A stretch of DNA of 24,139 bases, from NCBI GenBank assembly GCA_016868955.1, contig VGFF01000017.1, positions 1 through 24,139 on the forward strand, in the 5' to 3' direction. Position 1 is the first letter of the stretch, and every line of letters starts with the position of its first letter. Origin of the DNA: Armatimonadota bacterium. GTDB taxonomy: Bacteria; Sysuimicrobiota; Sysuimicrobiia; Sysuimicrobiales; VGFF01. The notes below the pieces were generated by a model that did not search any database, was not told the DNA's origin, and saw only the letters and a list, made by a program, of their open reading frames with translations. Both the position numbers and the translations under genes were made by a program. Positions 14,989 to 22,114 of this stretch are shown piece by piece.

Positions 14989-15858
14989 TTAGGAGACTGG
15001 CGACCCGGATCCGTACAGATTGCGGGCCCAACGGTTCGCGGCGACGCCGCCGAGCGCGACCATCGCGTTGAGCGCGCGGAACGCGGTCCTGGGATGATCG
15101 TGCGTGAATCCTACGGAACGGGCGCCCATGCGCTTGCCTTCGGGGATCATCTCAGCCATATCGGCGTCGGCGGACCGCAGGAAGTCGACCTCGATGCGGA
15201 TCGGCAGATCGAGCTTCCAGGGACGCCCGCCGCCGTCGCGCAGCGCGCGCTCGGCCGCGGCGCGGATCTCGGGGTGCGTGACCTGCGGCGAGCGCACGCG
15301 GGCGGAATTGCGCCCGAAGCCGTCCTTGACCGCGACGGCTTCGACGTCGCCGACGAGCGCGCGCATCTCGTCGGTCGCGGCGCGGTCTCCGGTGACGAGC
15401 CGCACCGGCACGCCGTGCACGCCCGCGATGGCCGCGTAGATCCCGAGCTCGCCGACAGGCGTACCGTTCAAGCGGACCTCGCTGATCGTCGCCGTGCTGA
15501 TCGTGTGGTCGAAGTGGCCGTGCAGCGTGCCCATGCGCGCGTGGAAGCCCATGAGGAACATCGCGTTGAAGCCGCTGTCGATGCCCGGTAGGTGATCGGG
15601 GATCGCCGACGTCGTCCCGGACAGCAGCTCGGCCGCCGGATTCAATTCCTCGGACAAGAGATTTTCACCGGCGTCGTGCCCGTCTTTGACCCAGATGCGC
15701 TTCGCGCCCGCGGCGAGCGCGCCCTCGATCGCGACGTTGATCTCACGCGTCATGATTCGACGGCCGCGCGCCGCCCACTCCGCGTGACCGACGCGGATCA
15801 TGTTGCCGGCCGAGATGCCGGAGATGCACTCCATGTCGATGACGATGTAGACGTTCAC
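14989..15858 (-). CDS. dppA: M55 family D-aminopeptidase (DppA-like)
   Basis: The 289-residue zinc peptidase aligns closely in numbering with Bacillus DppA. Ligands are D8 and E10 (V-I-D-M-E-C-I-S-G), H61 (K-D-G-H-D-A), H106 (M-G-F-H-A-R) and E137 (P-V-G-E-L-G-I). The catalytic histidine is H115 in L-H-G-H-F-D-H. DppA releases N-terminal D-amino acids and is encoded with a dipeptide ABC transporter in Bacillus, as here. The family G after D-M-E is cysteine in this copy. It starts at GTG with GGAGG six bases upstream, 46 bases after the dehydrogenase gene, and its stop is two bases before the S9 start. The protein should be cytosolic and decameric as in Bacillus. D-peptide specificity is inferred from the family, not proven. 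Confidence 0.9.
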   Translation of the reverse strand: MNVYIVIDMECISGISAGNMIRVGHAEWAARGRRIMTREINVAIEGALAAGAKRIWVKDGHDAGENLLSEELNPAAELLSGTTSAIPDHLPGIDSGFNAMFLMGFHARMGTLHGHFDHTISTATISEVRLNGTPVGELGIYAAIAGVHGVPVRLVTGDRAATDEMRALVGDVEAVAVKDGFGRNSARVRSPQVTHPEIRAAAERALRDGGGRPWKLDLPIRIEVDFLRSADADMAEMIPEGKRMGARSVGFTHDHPRTAFRALNAMVALGGVAANRWARNLYGSGSPVS

Positions 15859-15904
15859 GTGCGGCCTCCGTTCCGACGATGATCGGCGAGCCTTCGAGCC
15901 GCGC

Positions 15905-16915
15905 CTACGGAAGAGGCGCCGGCAACGTCGGCGCCTCGCCCGCGAGCAGGCGGCGCACCTCGTGCAAGGCCTCGCGCAGCTCGGCGTCGCGCGTCGTGCC
16001 CGTGCCGCCGCCGATGTGCGGCGTCAGGATGACGTTATGCAGCCGGCACAGCGGGCTGTCGAACGGCAGCGGCTCGTACGTGAACACGTCGAGCCCGGCG
16101 CCGGCGATCTCCTGCTTCTGCAGCGCTTCGATGAGCGCCGGCTCATCGACGATGCCGCCGCGCGCCACGTTCACGAGGTAGCCGTTCGGGCCGAGCCGCT
16201 TCAATTGCTCCTGGCCGATGAGCTGGTGCGTCGCGTCGGTGTGCGGCACGGCGATGCAGACGTAGTCGCTGTCCTCGAACAGTGTGTTCAAGTCGCGGTA
16301 GGCGACGTTGTGCAGCTGCTCGTGCGCTTCCGGCATGCGCGAGCGGCGCGTGTAGAGCACGTTCATGCCCATGACCTGGGCGCGCCGCGACAGCTCGGCG
16401 CTGATCTCCCCGAAGCCGACGCAGCCCAGCGTCTTGCCGACGACCTCGTGCAGGTTCGCCGGCGCCAGCCATCGGAACGCCATCACGCGCTGGCTGCTGA
16501 GCACGGGCCGCAGCCCGCGGTAGCGATACAGGCCCTTCGTGACGCCGCGGTTCGCGACGACGAGATCCTTGCTGAGCGCGAGGATCAACGTCATCGCCAA
16601 TTCCGCGACGCAGTTCGGGCCCTTGCGGCGCACTAGCGCGAGCGGCAGATCTTTCTTACGCAGCGCGTCCAGGTCGACGTGATCGTAGACGCGCCCCATC
16701 TTCACGACCGCGCGCAGGTTCTTCGCGGCGCCGAGCGCATCGGCGCCGACCTTCGCGGCCAGCGTGACGATCGCCGCCGCGCCAGGCGCTGACGACGTCA
16801 GCCAGTCGGCGCGTTCCTCGGCGGCGCGCACTTCGAGGTCGCCGTACTCCGGCGTGACGAGCCGCGCCGCGGCGGCAAGATCCGGATCGGCGACAAGGAC
16901 GACGGGACGCGCCAT
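15905..16915 (-). CDS. D-isomer-specific 2-hydroxyacid dehydrogenase
   Basis: The 336-residue NAD(P)-dependent enzyme has the dinucleotide motif V-G-F-G-E-I-S (the last glycine of GxGxxG is serine). The catalytic arginine is in N-V-A-R-G-G-I-V-D-E, the glutamate in D-V-F-T-Y-E-P-L-P, and the histidine in L-T-P-H-I-G-G-G-T. It reduces 2-oxo acids to D-2-hydroxy acids or the reverse. Its ATG lies seven bases after the stop of the intact aminotransferase, without a strong ribosome binding site, which suggests coupled translation. Placed after two aminotransferase-fold genes, it could remove or supply the oxo acid made by transamination. The N-terminal substrate-binding half is divergent, so the exact substrate is unknown. 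Confidence 0.9.
   Translation of the reverse strand: MARPVVLVADPDLAAAARLVTPEYGDLEVRAAEERADWLTSSAPGAAAIVTLAAKVGADALGAAKNLRAVVKMGRVYDHVDLDALRKKDLPLALVRRKGPNCVAELAMTLILALSKDLVVANRGVTKGLYRYRGLRPVLSSQRVMAFRWLAPANLHEVVGKTLGCVGFGEISAELSRRAQVMGMNVLYTRRSRMPEAHEQLHNVAYRDLNTLFEDSDYVCIAVPHTDATHQLIGQEQLKRLGPNGYLVNVARGGIVDEPALIEALQKQEIAGAGLDVFTYEPLPFDSPLCRLHNVILTPHIGGGTGTTRDAELREALHEVRRLLAGEAPTLPAPLP
15913..15937. repeat. Hairpin at the 3' end of the dehydrogenase gene
   Basis: GAGGCGCCG and CGGCGCCTC form a 9-base-pair stem around a seven-base loop, covering the last codons of the dehydrogenase gene just before the M55 gene. It may be an mRNA processing or stability element. There is no T-tract. Confidence 0.35.
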
Positions 16916-16922
16916 CAGCTGG

Positions 16923-18092
16923 CTAGCCCAAGTCCTTCAGCGCGTCATGCATGCGCGAGAACGCCGTCGCCAGGGTCTCTTCGGGCGCCAGGAACGTCAC
17001 GCGCAGGTACTGGTCCCAGCCCTCGCCGAACGACCGGCCCGGGTACGCGAGCACGCGCGCGCGCTCCAACACGTACTTCGCCAGGTCGAGCGAGCTCATG
17101 CCGAACTTCGAGGCGTCGACGAAGATGAACTGCCCGCCCTGCGGCACGCCGTAGCGGAAGCCGATCTTGTCGGCGCCGGCCATGACGACCTTGCGCCGGC
17201 GGATGTACGTCTCGAGGAACTCCTGGATCGTGTGCTGCGGGCCGGACAGGGCCGCGATGCCGCCGCGCTGCGCGACGATCGACGTCGCGCCGCTCGTGCC
17301 TTCCTTGAGACGGCGCACCTGGCGCATGAGGTCGGCGGGGCCGGTGATCCAGCCGCAGCGCCAGCCGCACATCGAGTACGTCTTGGAGAACGCGTTCAGC
17401 GTCATCGTGCGCTTCTTCATGCCCGGCAGCGAAGACGGCGACAGATGCTGCGCGCCGTCGTACAGGAAGCGGTCGTAGATGTCGTCGGCGATGATGATCA
17501 GGTCGTGCTCTTCGGCGATCTGGCAGAGCTCCTTGACGAGCGCCGGCGGGATGACGGCTGCGGTGGGATTGTTGGGCGAGACCATCAAGATCGCCCTCGA
17601 CCGCGGCGTGATCGCTGCGCGCAGGCGATCGGGATCGATCGCGTAGTTCTCGTGCACGAACGTCGGCACGGCCACGCGCACCGCGCCGGCGAACGCGATC
17701 GCGTCGGTGTAAGTGTTGTAGTTCGGGTCGGCGACGAGCACCTCGTCGCCGGGGCCGACCGCGGCCTGGATCATGAGGAAGACCGCTTCCTGGCCGCCGT
17801 TCGTGACGACGATGTCCGTCTCGGGATCGGCGTCGATGTTGTTGACCGCCTTCACGCGCTTGGAGATCAGCTGGCGCAGCTCCGAGAGGCCGTTCGTCGG
17901 CACCGGCTTCGCCGGATCTTCCTCGCGCAGCGCCGCTTCCACCGCGGCGCGGATGTGCGGCGGCGTGTCGAAGTCGGGATCGCCGCGGCCGAGGCTGATG
18001 CCGTCGGGGTACGTCTTCAGTTGATCGATCAGGGAGTACAAGAGCGCCGTGCCCGTACGGCCCGGTGTCGCCTTCGGAGCCGTCGTGCTCAT
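16923..18092 (-). CDS. Class I/II PLP aminotransferase (intact copy)
   Basis: The 389-residue aspartate-aminotransferase-fold enzyme is complete. It has S-L-G-R-G-D-P-D-F-D-T-P near the N-terminus, T-N-G-G-Q-E-A-V-F for phosphate and ring binding, S-P-N-N-P-T (N175), D-D-I-Y-D (D204, Y206), and the Schiff-base lysine K237 in A-F-S-K-T-Y-S-M. A carboxylate-binding arginine is in Y-L-R-V-T-F. ATG 18090-18092 is chosen because GGAGGTG lies four bases upstream; the same frame stays open to 18926 but that extension has no family similarity. The ATG overlaps the TGA of the preceding aminotransferase-fold gene (ATGA), a classic coupling arrangement. The likely role is to transaminate the amino acid freed by the peptidases to a 2-oxo acid for the dehydrogenase downstream. 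Confidence 0.92.
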   Translation of the reverse strand: MSTTAPKATPGRTGTALLYSLIDQLKTYPDGISLGRGDPDFDTPPHIRAAVEAALREEDPAKPVPTNGLSELRQLISKRVKAVNNIDADPETDIVVTNGGQEAVFLMIQAAVGPGDEVLVADPNYNTYTDAIAFAGAVRVAVPTFVHENYAIDPDRLRAAITPRSRAILMVSPNNPTAAVIPPALVKELCQIAEEHDLIIIADDIYDRFLYDGAQHLSPSSLPGMKKRTMTLNAFSKTYSMCGWRCGWITGPADLMRQVRRLKEGTSGATSIVAQRGGIAALSGPQHTIQEFLETYIRRRKVVMAGADKIGFRYGVPQGGQFIFVDASKFGMSSLDLAKYVLERARVLAYPGRSFGEGWDQYLRVTFLAPEETLATAFSRMHDALKDLG

Positions 18093-19198
18093 GCTGCACC
18101 TCCGCTCTTGCTGCCGGCTGCGACCGCGAGCGCTTCGATGATCTCGCCCGTGGGCGTGACGAGGAACCGCGCGACGTCGGCGCGGCCGAAGCCGTCGCCG
18201 GGCGCCGGCGCGCCGGGGAGCGACGCGACGTTGCCGCCGGGCACTTGCACGGCGACGACGTTCACGGTCTCGCCGGGGAGCGCGCGACCGCCGGCCTTCG
18301 CCACGGCCTTGGCGCGAATGTCGGCGAGCTGCGCGACGCGCTCCTTGTGCGCATCCTCGCCGGACTTGAGCGCGCCGAGCGCGCCCCACTGCACCGGCGA
18401 CGACGTGCAGATCGCGATGACCTGCTTGATGCTGCGCGCCGGATTCACGAAGTCGGCGGGGCCCGACAGGTAGGCGATGAGCCAGGCGTCCACGCCGGTG
18501 CCGGGCCACAGCGTGCCGATCGTGACCGTGCGGTCGGCCATGCCGTCGAGCGCGCCGATCGCGACGCACTCGGTGCCTGGAACGAGCCACGGCACGAGCG
18601 AGGCGTCCCAGACGACCGCGCCGCCCGCTTCCTTTACGGCGGCGGCGATCGCTTCGGCCTTCGCGCGCGCGATGACCTTGCCCGTAAGACGGTTCGGCGA
18701 CTCGAGGTACAAGGCGGTCTTGCCGCCCGCGAGCGCGCGCTTCGCCGAATCGAGGTCGGGCTCGAGCGTGTTCGCGTCGACGGCGAACGTAGTCGCGTCC
18801 GCTTCCCGCATCGCTGCGGCCTTTCGTGCGCCGGGGTGCACGACCTCGGGCAGCGCGAGCTTGTAGCCGGCGCGCGACAGCGTTTGCAGCGCCAGAAATC
18901 GCGCTTCCTGCTCGCCGGCCGGGCAAAGCAGGTCGGTCTCGGTCGCCGGCAGACCCCAGCCTTTCAATACGGATGCGACTTTTTCGCGAAGCGGCTTGAT
19001 GCCGCCGACGTCGGTGTAGTGGGTCTCGTTGCGCTCCAGCGCCGCGATCGCTTCGTCACGCGCTTCCGAGGCGAGGGCGTAACGGGGATGGTCCGCGCCT
19101 AGGTTCTCCACGCCGCAAGGCTGCGGGGCATCGAGCTGCAAACCGGCGCGGCCCGTGAGACGGCGGATGGCTTCCGCGACCCGAGCTGATCCTGACAT
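18089..19198 (-). CDS. Aminotransferase-fold protein without the PLP lysine (probable pseudoenzyme)
   Basis: From ATG 19196-19198 (a GTG at 19213 is also open) the protein has 369 residues and follows the class I/II aminotransferase pattern: H-Y-T-D-V-G-G-I-K-P-L-R, L-L-C-P-A-G-E-Q-E-A-R, Y-L-E-S-P-N-R-L-T-G, and V-V-W-D-A-S for the ring-nitrogen aspartate. Around the active site it can be aligned with the next gene: R-T-M-T-L-N-A-F-S-K-T becomes R-T-V-T-I-G-T-L-W-P-G, so the Schiff-base lysine is P232. The tyrosine after D-x is also gone. The frame is intact over its whole length and its TGA overlaps the ATG of the intact copy, so the two are made together, perhaps as a heteromer. It is the first gene of the array. 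PLP-independent or regulatory function is inferred. Confidence 0.82.
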   Translation of the reverse strand: MSGSARVAEAIRRLTGRAGLQLDAPQPCGVENLGADHPRYALASEARDEAIAALERNETHYTDVGGIKPLREKVASVLKGWGLPATETDLLCPAGEQEARFLALQTLSRAGYKLALPEVVHPGARKAAAMREADATTFAVDANTLEPDLDSAKRALAGGKTALYLESPNRLTGKVIARAKAEAIAAAVKEAGGAVVWDASLVPWLVPGTECVAIGALDGMADRTVTIGTLWPGTGVDAWLIAYLSGPADFVNPARSIKQVIAICTSSPVQWGALGALKSGEDAHKERVAQLADIRAKAVAKAGGRALPGETVNVVAVQVPGGNVASLPGAPAPGDGFGRADVARFLVTPTGEIIEALAVAAGSKSGGAA

Positions 19199-19501
19199 TC
19201 CTATTGTCACCACCTAGGGGTTCGCCCAACCGACACAGGGAAGCGAACGATGGCTCTCATTTCAAGGGAGCATTTGGCCCCAACTAAACCAAATACTATT
19301 TCGCGCCGCGCCACTCCTGCAAGTGTCGTTGGCGGTATTCTGGAATCTGGCAAGGGGGGGTGCGGGCAAGGGAGGGGCGGCGGATGCCCCCTGTTGGCCC
19401 CTACTCGGACGGCGTGACGCCCCGGATCAAGGCTCCCCGCGCGCCCAGCGCGGCTCTTCGGGCGCGAAGTCGGGGCTCGAGAAACGGTCACGGAGGAATC
19501 G
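19199..19501. promoter_or_regulatory. Divergent intergenic region, probable promoter of the long minus-strand operon
   Basis: This 303-base gap separates the first gene of the minus-strand array from the plus-strand zinc-ribbon gene and holds no convincing coding frame. Bases 19199-19340 are much richer in A+T than the surroundings. Visible structure includes ATTTGG (19272-19277) and CCAAAT (19289-19294), a 6-base inverted repeat, and CCAACCGACAC (19226-19236) facing GTGTCGTTGG (19323-19332), which can pair over about 100 bases with one bulge. On the minus strand TTGCAG and TAGTAT lie 18 bases apart, a weak sigma70-like pair. No known riboswitch was recognised. Confidence 0.45.
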
Positions 19502-19672
19502 ATGGCTGCCATCCACGCCGAACCTCGTGCCGCCGCTCCCACCATCGTCGCCATCATCGAACTCGCGGCCGCGCAAGCCTGCCCGTACTGCGGTCAACCG
19601 GCGGAATCGATCAGATCGTGCAAGCTGCTCTGCAAGCGGTGCCGGCGGGTCATCGGCACCTGCGGCGACTGA
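19502..19672 (+). CDS. 56-residue zinc-ribbon protein
   Basis: The small gene starts with ATG four to five bases after GGAGGA, a strong site. After a hydrophobic, Ala-rich N-terminal half (T-I-V-A-I-I-E-L-A-A-A-Q-A) comes a cysteine-rich part: C-P-Y-C-G-Q-P-A-E-S-I-R-S-C-K-L-L-C-K-R-C-R-R-V-I-G-T-C-G-D. C-x-x-C plus C-x-x-x-C-x-x-C, with one more C near the end, is what a one-zinc ribbon would need, with two cysteines to spare. It is too short for many gene finders. It faces the NYN-LOTUS gene and they share a short hairpin between their ends. The function is unknown; a nucleic-acid or protein-binding ribbon is the usual role of such folds. Confidence 0.65.
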   Translation: MAAIHAEPRAAAPTIVAIIELAAAQACPYCGQPAESIRSCKLLCKRCRRVIGTCGD

Positions 19673-19673
19673 A

Positions 19674-19705
19674 CGGCCGACCCGCCCGGATCGAAACGTC
19701 GGCCG
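19674..19705. terminator. Bidirectional terminator-like hairpin between convergent genes
   Basis: CGGCCGAC (19674-19681) and GTCGGCCG (19698-19705) form an 8-base-pair stem around 16 bases. It fills nearly the whole 33-base gap between the zinc-ribbon gene stop and the NYN-LOTUS gene stop. The location is right for a shared terminator, but no T-tract is seen on either strand. Confidence 0.5.
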
Positions 19706-20458
19706 CTACCGGTGGCCGTGCGGCTTCTCGCGGATCAACACCATCTGCGACTTGCGATCGATCTCGAATAGCCCGATCGCGGCGGCCAACTCGCCCAGCT
19801 TCTTGAATCCGTAGTTGCGCGGGTCAAACTCCGGCGCCTGCTTCACGATGTTGTTGCCGACGCCTCCGAGGTGCGCCCAGCCGCTGTCGTCCGAAGCGGC
19901 CTCGATCGCGGCCCGGAACATGTTGACGAGACGGGCGTCTCCGCGCAGGTCCTTCGCGGTGCGCGTCTGCGGCGTCTTGCCCGGCTCGGTCTCCGCCATC
20001 AACACTTCCGTGTAGATGAACTTGTCGCAGGCCGAAACGAACGCGCGCGGCGTCTTCTTCTCTCCGAATCCGTAGACGCGCTTGCCTTCCTCGCGGATGC
20101 GCGACGCCAGCCGCGTGAAGTCGCTGTCGCTGGACACGAGGCAGAAGCCCGCGAACCGGCCCGTGTACAACAGGTCCATCGCGTCGATGATGAGCGCGCT
20201 GTCGGTGGCGTTCTTGCCCGTCGTGTAGCGGAACTGCTGCACGGGGTGGATCGAGTATTCGAGCAGGACCGACTTCCAGCTCCCCAGCTGCGGGGTGGTC
20301 CAGTCGCCGTAAATTCGGCGCACGCTGGCGATGCCGTATTTGGCGATCTCCGCGAGCAGGCGCTCGATGACGGCCGGCTTCGCGTTGTCGGCGTCGATGA
20401 GCACCGCGAGGTTGTCTTGAGGGTTGGCTTCCGATCTCGAATCCATGTTCGTCGGCAT
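19706..20458 (-). CDS. NYN domain (LabA/DUF88-type) protein with C-terminal OST-HTH/LOTUS domain
   Basis: The 250-residue protein has a PIN-like NYN nuclease domain at about 15-150. Acidic residues are in A-V-L-I-D-A-D-N-A, in the middle G-K-N-A-T-D-S-A-L-I-I-D-A, and in L-V-S-S-D-S-D-F. These are the usual metal-binding aspartates, so RNA cleavage is possible. Residues about 180-250 (L-V-N-M-F-R-A-A-I-E-A, then G-W-A-H-L-G-G-V-G-N-N, and Y-G-F-K-K-L-G-E-L) match the OST-HTH/LOTUS fold, an RNA-binding helix-turn-helix. This NYN-LOTUS pairing is common in bacteria, but targets are unknown. The ATG at 20458 has no clear ribosome binding site; an in-frame ATG at 20446 is an alternative. The gene is divergent from the broken PAS gene and convergent with the zinc-ribbon gene. 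Confidence 0.88.
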   Translation of the reverse strand: MPTNMDSRSEANPQDNLAVLIDADNAKPAVIERLLAEIAKYGIASVRRIYGDWTTPQLGSWKSVLLEYSIHPVQQFRYTTGKNATDSALIIDAMDLLYTGRFAGFCLVSSDSDFTRLASRIREEGKRVYGFGEKKTPRAFVSACDKFIYTEVLMAETEPGKTPQTRTAKDLRGDARLVNMFRAAIEAASDDSGWAHLGGVGNNIVKQAPEFDPRNYGFKKLGELAAAIGLFEIDRKSQMVLIREKPHGHR

Positions 20459-20543
20459 GCTTAAACATTCGGCCCCGCGGGCCGATAACCCCTGCGGGGC
20501 AGTCTCGCCAGATGGTCGTGGGATGTGGGCGGAGGATCGTGCA

Positions 20544-21705
20544 ATGGTACCGAACGGGCTCGTCGAGAACTTGCCAGGCTTGATCTACCGTTGCCGCTCG
20601 GACATCGACTAGACCATGGATTATATCTCGGAAGCGGTCGAGGAGCTGTCCGGCTACACGCCGGCCGACTTCATCGAGCGGCGCGTCACGTTCGCCGACC
20701 TCATCCATCCGGCGGATCGGGCGCAGGTCTCCCGGAACATCCTATACGCGGTCGCGAACAACGAACCGTTCGACATCGAGTACCGTATCTACCACGCCGA
20801 CGGCACGCGGCGGTGGGTGCTCGAACACGGCCGCCCCGTCTACGGGGAAGATGGGCTCGTGCGTACCTCGACGGCGTCATCGTCGACGTCACGCGCACGC
20901 GGCTGGCGGAAGCGGCGCTCCGCGCCGGCGAGGAGCGGTTTCGCCACCTCGCCGAGCACGCGACCGACCTGATCTGCCGCTACAGTCCCGACGGCGTCTG
21001 TCTGTACGCGTCACCATCGGCCGTCACCATCACCGGCTACAAGCCGAACGAGCTGATCGGGCGGTCGGCCTACGACTTCATCCACCCCGACGACGCGGAG
21101 TCGTCCGCGGCCACCCACGTCAAGGTGTTGATGGCCGACGCGCGCGAGACGGTCACGTACCGGTTCCGCCGGAAGGACGGAGTCTGGATCTGGATGCAGT
21201 CCGTAATCCACGGGACGCGCGACGGCGAGACGCACGCGTTGATCGACCTGAGCGCTTCGGCCCGCGACATCACGGAGCGCCGCGGCGAGAACTGGCGGCG
21301 CGCAGCGCGGCCGAGCATGCGCTGGGGCACGCGTTGTCGCTCGTCGAAGCGGTGTTGAACACGATGCCGGAGGGCGTGGTCGCGACCGATCCGTCCGGAC
21401 AGATCGTCCGGTCGAACGACTCGTTCCAGCGGCTCTTCGCATTGCCCGACGAAGTGCTCGCGAGCCGGCCGATGACCGCCTGCTTGGAGCGCGTATCCGT
21501 GCTTGCGGCGGCGCCGGCCGCCTATCGGCGCGAGTGGATCTACGCCGGGATCGCCGAGCGCGACGAATACGCCGCCGTCGTGCCGCTCGCCGACGGGCGC
21601 AAGATCGAGCAGATGATGCAAGTCCGCCGCGCGAACGGCGCGATCGTCGGGCGGGTCTGGATGTTCTCAGAGATGCCGGTGCCGGCGGCGGTCGGCGGCG
21701 TGTAG
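20544..21705 (+). pseudogene. Triple-PAS sensor protein, broken by a stop codon and two frameshifts
   Basis: ATG 20544 has GGAGG eight bases upstream. PAS 1 starts L-V-E-N-L-P-G-L-I-Y-R-C-R-S-D-I-D and is interrupted by TAG at 20610-20612, where relatives have tryptophan (TGG). It then continues T-M-D-Y-I-S-E-A-V-E-E-L-S-G-Y-T. Near 20862 one base is missing and the reading moves to the next frame (Y-L-D-G-V-I-V-D-V-T). PAS 2 (about 20930-21285) has R-H-L-A-E-H-A-T-D-L-I-C-R-Y and F-I-H-P-D-D-A-E, ending D-I-T-E-R-R. A second missing base near 21285 restores A-R-S-A-A-E-H-A-L-G-H-A-L and PAS 3 (L-N-T-M-P-E-G-V-V-A-T-D). The gene ends at 21705 with no kinase, GGDEF or other output domain. Three lesions make it almost certainly dead. 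Confidence 0.85.
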
Positions 21706-21750
21706 CCGACGGACCCTCGCGGGCTCATCCGCCGGTCCCCGGACGACCCG

Positions 21751-22114
21751 CTATCGCGTCTTGAAGATTGCTTCCATCGGCTCCCAGTAGTACGTGCGCC
21801 CCCCCGGCGATGTCCTTCGCCTTGTTGTCTGGGACGCTGATCTGGCGGAAGCTCATGCGCGTCTTCTTCCCGGCCGGGGCGAGGTCGATGACCATCAACG
21901 AGTAGTGCCCCGCCGGCCAGTCGTCGTACCGCCACGTCTGCACGATCCGCTTGCCGGGCACCAGCGCGACGTTTTCGTCGGCGATCTCACCGCCGTAGGC
22001 CGCGAAGCGCGCGCCGATCTTCTTCGGCATCTTCACGTCGCCTTCGACGCTCGCTGCGTGCTTCTTCGCGTCCATCAGCTGGTCTTAGACCTGCCGCGGC
22101 GTCGCCGCGAACGT
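21751..22114 (-). pseudogene. AHSA1/SRPBCC-domain protein, fused to YceI gene and disrupted
   Basis: The frame encodes D-Q-L-M-D-A-K-K-H-A-A, V-P-G-K-R-I-V-Q-T-W-R, W-P-A-G-H-Y-S and F-R-Q-I-S-V-P-D-N, all typical of small AHSA1 (Hsp90-activator-like) SRPBCC proteins. Two lesions are seen. The conserved tyrosine in R-Q-V-Y-D is TAA at 22085-22087. A run of seven G on the minus strand (21799-21805) has one extra base; with six, the end would read G-G-R-T-Y-Y-W-E-P-M-E-A-I-F-K-T-R and stop at 21751. Upstream of the stop the same frame continues into the YceI gene, so the first 10-15 codons of this gene have been replaced. An ATG at 22073-22075 could start a short product, but no good ribosome binding site precedes it. 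Confidence 0.7.

Noticed and set aside
12917..14992. Long plus-strand open frame of about 690 codons
   Set aside because: It is antisense to the S9 peptidase, Arg/Ala/Asp/Val-rich with no domain, and results from high G+C codon usage.
18093..18926. N-terminal extension of the intact aminotransferase frame
   Set aside because: The extension is Arg-rich, out of frame with the upstream aminotransferase-fold gene that fills the same DNA, and a strong ribosome binding site supports ATG 18092.
20610..20612. In-frame TAG in the PAS gene as a possible recoded codon (for example pyrrolysine)
   Set aside because: Two further frameshifts in the same gene and a one-base route from TGG make simple decay the better explanation.
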